From NCBI GenBank assembly GCA_018715765.1, contig DVKY01000101.1, positions 1-9,534 on the forward strand: a stretch of 9,534 nucleotides of DNA, read 5' to 3'. Under the pieces are notes generated by a model that did no database searches, had not been told where the DNA came from, and saw only the letters and a program-made list of their open reading frames with translations. Numbering within the stretch: the first letter of the stretch is position 1; each line of letters begins with the position of its first letter. The position numbers were made by a program, and so were the translations under genes. Shown here one piece after another: positions 6,945 through 9,534 of the stretch. The DNA comes from Fimivicinus intestinavium. Lineage in GTDB: Bacteria; Bacillota; Clostridia; Oscillospirales; Acutalibacteraceae.

Positions 6945-6973
6945 TTGCGCAGACGCCTGCGCGATGCTATAAT
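6945..6973 (+). promoter_or_regulatory. Promoter of the GH18 lipoprotein gene
   Basis: TTGCGC (6945-6950) and TATAAT (6968-6973) are 17 bases apart. TG at 6965-6966 makes an extended -10 (TGCTATAAT). Both hexamers and the spacing match the promoter at 6657-6685. Confidence 0.8.
6947..6962 (+). promoter_or_regulatory. Palindrome inside the GH18 promoter, possible operator
   Basis: GCGCAG (6947-6952) and CTGCGC (6957-6962) are perfect inverted repeats with a 4-base spacer, overlapping the -35 element and the start of the promoter spacer. A repressor bound here would block RNA polymerase. The cognate regulator is unknown, and chance is possible in GC-rich DNA. Confidence 0.4.
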
Positions 6974-7014
6974 AAACCTACCCAAAAAGCAAGCAAAAAA
7001 GGTGGGAGATTTTT

Positions 7015-8067
7015 ATGAAAAAAGCAAGAAAGTGGGTTGCGCTATTTCTGTGTATGGTTACGGTAGTTACCCTGCTCACCGGCTGCTCCAACGCCGCAAA
7101 GTCTACGCCGGTTGATATCAACAGCTTCCGTGTTACCGCCTATATTACAGCCGACTCCATCCAGGATCCGGCTGCGCTTACGGCAGAGGATTTTGATATC
7201 ATCACCGATATCATCCTGTTCAGCTGTGTCACATTTGACGAGACAGGCGCCCTGCAAGTGCAGACTGAATGGATAGAAACAGCGCTGAAAAACCTGCAGC
7301 CGATCCTCAGCCAACACGATATTCCGGTTTATGTCAACGTGCTGGGCCCGGATCCAGATGGCACATTTGATGACTGGAACAAGCAGATGGCCGCCAAAGG
7401 TGACCTGCACAAATCGGCATTTGAAAGCGGCGTGCTGGAGGATAACATCTTAGCCGTTGTAGAGCAGTATGCGTTTGACGGTGTGTATTTTGACTATGAG
7501 TTCCCAATTGAGGATGAGTACTGGGATGCATACAATGCCTTCCTGCTCCGCATGGACGGAAAACTCGGCGACAAACTGCTGGGCATTGCCCTGCCTGACT
7601 GGGATATCAAGCTCTCTGACGAAGCGATTGCCGCAGTGGACCGTGTGGAAGCAATGCTTTACGATATCTATGATGACGACGGCCGCCATGCGACCTATGA
7701 TGTTTGCACCGATCTCTCCAAAAAATTCGCCAAGGCGGGGCTTGACAAGGCAAAGGTGGATTTTGGCCTGCCGTTTTATGCGCGCCCAACCGACAACGGC
7801 GCCTATTGGTATGCATGGCGCGACTACTGCGGCCTTGTGGATGAAGAAGGCGCCTACACGGATCGTGAGCTTGGCAAAACATTTTATTTCAACACGCCGG
7901 AAATTGTGGCGCAAAAAACGAAATTTGCCATTGAAAACGGGTTTGGCGGCCTGATGATATGGCACTACGCTTATGACCTGCCGTCTACAGATGAACGCTC
8001 GCTTCTGCGCGCTGCCGGCAGCAGCATTGCACAAGCCAAGTCCAATTCGGAGCAAACGTCGGCATAA
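7015..8067 (+). CDS. Surface lipoprotein with glycoside hydrolase family 18 domain
   Basis: A 350-residue exported lipoprotein. The N-terminus has a basic start (MKKARK), a hydrophobic core and lipobox LTGC with lipidation Cys24. Residues ~38-335 form a GH18-type TIM barrel. The strand-4 motif is FDGVYFDYEFP (154-164), with Glu162 as catalytic acid and Asp160 as stabilising residue. The canonical DxxDxDxE is altered, Tyr158 replacing the middle Asp. MLYDIYD (214-220) supplies the conserved Tyr-Asp pair, GLPFYARP (251-258) is typical of the fold, and GGLMIWHYAYD (311-321) carries the substrate-floor Trp316. GH18 enzymes cleave beta-1,4 GlcNAc linkages in chitin, N-glycans or peptidoglycan-related glycans; which applies is unknown. 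RBS GGTGGGAG (7001-7008) precedes the ATG by 6 bases. The gene has its own promoter and terminator and appears monocistronic. Confidence 0.88.
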   Translation: MKKARKWVALFLCMVTVVTLLTGCSNAAKSTPVDINSFRVTAYITADSIQDPAALTAEDFDIITDIILFSCVTFDETGALQVQTEWIETALKNLQPILSQHDIPVYVNVLGPDPDGTFDDWNKQMAAKGDLHKSAFESGVLEDNILAVVEQYAFDGVYFDYEFPIEDEYWDAYNAFLLRMDGKLGDKLLGIALPDWDIKLSDEAIAAVDRVEAMLYDIYDDDGRHATYDVCTDLSKKFAKAGLDKAKVDFGLPFYARPTDNGAYWYAWRDYCGLVDEEGAYTDRELGKTFYFNTPEIVAQKTKFAIENGFGGLMIWHYAYDLPSTDERSLLRAAGSSIAQAKSNSEQTSA

Positions 8068-8125
8068 GCAGGCGAAGCGCCCTGAAAAGACACAGAAGCG
8101 TATCCGTGCCAATCAGCCTGAAAAG

Positions 8126-8168
8126 AAAGATCCGCTTACTGCCCGCGTGGGGCAAAGCGGATCTTTTT
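8126..8168. terminator. Bidirectional terminator between convergent genes
   Basis: AAAGATCCGCTT (8126-8137) pairs with AAGCGGATCTTT (8155-8166) over 12 bases, and TGCCC/GGGCA (8140-8144 with 8150-8154) extends the stem past a two-base bulge. T residues follow on the plus strand (8164-8168), and the A-rich left flank (8121-8128) gives a T-rich tail on the minus strand. It can end both the GH18 gene and the convergent permease gene. Confidence 0.9.
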
Positions 8169-8195
8169 ATCATATCCCACACAATCCCGCACAAC

Positions 8196-9323
8196 TCAAG
8201 CAGACCTTTGCAGAAGGACGCACAGCAAAAACAGAACGATCAGAAAACCAATATTCAGAAGGGTAAACCACCGAAGGTACCGTTTTCGTTGCTCCGGGCA
8301 TTCCCTTCCTATCATTTTATAGGAAATCAGGCTCGCCATAGAGGCAATCAACGTGCCCAGTCCGCCCAAATTGCAGCCAATGATCAATTGCCGCCACTGA
8401 TCGGTAAAACCGGATAATAATAAGGCCGCCGGCACATTACTGATGATCTGGCTGGTCAGGATGGCCACCAGCTCGACGTGATCCGTTAAAACTTGGGACA
8501 AAAAATTTTGAAAACGCGGAATACTGGCGAGATTTCCCACAAAAATAAAAAAAGCAAAAAAAGTGCCTAACAGAGAATAGTCTATGGAACCTAACAGCTT
8601 TCTATCCTTCCACAACAAAAGGACGAGAACTGCGATTGCGATAGCCATGGGGGAAACGATTTTAAAAAGCCCGAGCAGGCACAGCGCAAACCCCACAGCG
8701 CAACAGAACAGGGTGGCCGGGCCTCCCAATCCGGCAGACAGGGGGAGCGCAGAAATAGGGGCTGGTTTTATAAAAGCAATCAGGATTGCAAGGCATATGC
8801 CCGAGGCAAGGACATATGGCAGCATCAATGCGCAGAATGCCCCAAAGCCTATATGAGACTGATTATATAAATAAAGATTCTGAGGGTTTCCCATCGGTGT
8901 CAACATGCTTCCAAGGTTTGCCGCAATTGTCTGCAACACCACCTGCGGCACCGCCAGGCGCTCCTGGCCCGCTATCCGCAAGACGATCAGGCCAAACGGA
9001 ACAAAGGTGATTAACGCAACGTCATTGGTAATCACCATGCTAAACATAAACGGCAAAAAGACCAGAAGGAACAGCATCGCCCGCGTCGTCGTCATTCTTT
9101 TCAGCAAAAGGTTTGCCGTGTAGACAAAAAATCCGGCTTTTTGAAAGCCTTTCATAACTGCCATTAAGCTGAATAAGAGCGCCAGTGTGTCCCAATCTAT
9201 GTAGGAAAAATAGACCACGCTGGGCGGAACAAAAAAGCAGGAGAGAAAAGCCAAAAATAGAGCAGCACATAAAACAGCTTCGTTTCTAATAAATAAAAAA
9301 CATTTTGTTGCAAATTTACGCAT
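8196..9323 (-). CDS. SLC13/ArsB-type (ion transporter superfamily) permease
   Basis: A 375-residue polytopic membrane protein of the ion transporter superfamily, which includes CitMHS, SLC13, ArsB and NhaD; such carriers move anions or dicarboxylates, usually coupled to H+ or Na+. About ten hydrophobic segments are visible. Family landmarks are TNDVALITFVPF (99-110) and GSMLTPMGNPQNLYLY (138-153) in the first half, and SNVPAALLLSGF (295-306) with GGLGTLIASMASLISY (320-335) in the second, consistent with the two inverted repeats of the fold. The overall look is close to the YbiR-like group, whose substrate is not settled. The ATG follows an in-frame stop two codons upstream, so it is the earliest start; GGAAGTGGG (9335-9343) is the likely RBS at 11 bases. 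Base composition is clearly richer in A and T than the ABC genes. Confidence 0.88.
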   Translation of the reverse strand: MRKFATKCFLFIRNEAVLCAALFLAFLSCFFVPPSVVYFSYIDWDTLALLFSLMAVMKGFQKAGFFVYTANLLLKRMTTTRAMLFLLVFLPFMFSMVITNDVALITFVPFGLIVLRIAGQERLAVPQVVLQTIAANLGSMLTPMGNPQNLYLYNQSHIGFGAFCALMLPYVLASGICLAILIAFIKPAPISALPLSAGLGGPATLFCCAVGFALCLLGLFKIVSPMAIAIAVLVLLLWKDRKLLGSIDYSLLGTFFAFFIFVGNLASIPRFQNFLSQVLTDHVELVAILTSQIISNVPAALLLSGFTDQWRQLIIGCNLGGLGTLIASMASLISYKMIGRECPEQRKRYLRWFTLLNIGFLIVLFLLCVLLQRSA

Positions 9324-9364
9324 CCTCTAACAAACCCACTTCCAGCAAGTAAATTTGATATTGA

Positions 9365-9393
9365 ATCTTAGGCCCCGGAAGCTATCCTCTCAT
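9365..9393 (-). promoter_or_regulatory. Weak candidate promoter for the SLC13-type permease gene
   Basis: Read on the minus strand, ATGAGA (9393-9388) and TAAGAT (9370-9365) are 17 bases apart, each matching four of six consensus positions. It lies about 40 bases upstream of the start codon. No better candidate was found in the gap. Confidence 0.3.
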
Positions 9394-9450
9394 GCGATTC
9401 CCATGCGGATATGCTCTTGCGCAAAGAGACCGCCCACAGCCAGGCGGATA

Positions 9451-9480
9451 AAAAAAGCCCACTCAAAAAGAGTGGGCTTT
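9451..9480 (-). terminator. Intrinsic terminator for a minus-strand gene to the right
   Basis: AAAGCCCACTC (9454-9464) and GAGTGGGCTTT (9470-9480) form a perfect 11-base stem with a 5-base loop. On the minus strand six T residues run through 9456-9451, whereas the plus strand has only three T residues. It therefore mainly ends minus-strand transcription entering from the right and insulates the SLC13-type gene. Confidence 0.85.
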
Positions 9481-9493
9481 CATAAAATGCCGC

Positions 9494-9534
9494 TTATTGC
9501 GGCTGGTTGCGGAGGTCTGCAACAAGCAGTATGT
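9494..9534 (-). CDS. Possible C-terminal end of a minus-strand gene
   Basis: On the minus strand one frame reads ILLVADLRNQPQ and then a TAA at 9496-9494, 13 bases before the terminator stem. Position and orientation fit the last codons of a gene that extends beyond the right edge. Only 12 residues are visible, too few to name a family, and another frame stopping at about 9481 cannot be excluded. Confidence 0.35.
   Translation of the reverse strand, partial: ILLVADLRNQPQ

Noticed and set aside
7450..8112. 220-codon open frame on the minus strand
   Set aside because: It is antisense to the GH18 domain and crosses into the shared terminator region; the plus-strand protein has a signal peptide, lipobox and catalytic motifs.
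9417..9424. TTGCGCAA palindrome as a third promoter of the same type
   Set aside because: No acceptable -10 lies 16-18 bases away on either strand, so it is probably chance.
9430..9447. CCGCC/GGCGG inverted repeat beside the right-hand terminator
   Set aside because: It is only 5 bases long with an 8-base loop and has no T tract in a useful orientation; too weak to annotate.

Overview
The window looks like a chromosomal segment from a GC-rich member of the Firmicutes, most likely a gut-type Clostridia (Oscillospiraceae-like). The evidence is AGGAGG-type ribosome binding sites, sigma-A style TATAAT promoters, T-tailed intrinsic terminators, a YtrA-type GntR regulator and a lipobox lipoprotein. 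The taxonomic call is inference. No rRNA, tRNA, CRISPR array, transposase or phage gene was seen.

Region 1 (1-6645, + strand) holds two tandem, diverged copies of an ABC exporter-type module. The first copy enters the window mid-gene: an ATPase lacking its first ~117 residues (1-549), overlapped by a 779-residue permease (524-2863). The second copy is complete: a 125-residue YtrA-family GntR regulator with a TTG start (2993-3370), a 311-residue ATPase (3367-4302) and a 778-residue permease (4299-6635), each junction overlapping by ATGA. Both permeases have about nine membrane segments followed by a ~375-residue extracytoplasmic C-terminal domain. The gap between the modules has a GC-rich hairpin but no convincing promoter, so the modules may be one operon. 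It ends at a terminator whose stem covers the last stop codon. By family, GntR-YtrA/ABC loci respond to envelope stress or antimicrobial compounds; the substrate here is unknown.

Region 2 (6646-6908) is a short self-contained transcription unit: consensus-like promoter, good ribosome binding site, a 35-codon ORF for a single-span membrane peptide, and a strong terminator. It is the least explained element in the window.

Region 3 (6945-8168, + strand) is a monocistronic gene for a lipoprotein with a GH18 (chitinase-like) barrel. Its promoter matches that of the small unit in -35, -10 and spacing, and carries an extra palindrome. It ends at a hairpin shared with the convergent gene.

Region 4 (8196-9534, - strand) has an SLC13/ArsB-type (ion transporter superfamily) permease that is visibly more AT-rich than the ABC region, then a minus-strand terminator and possibly the last codons of another minus-strand gene at the right edge.
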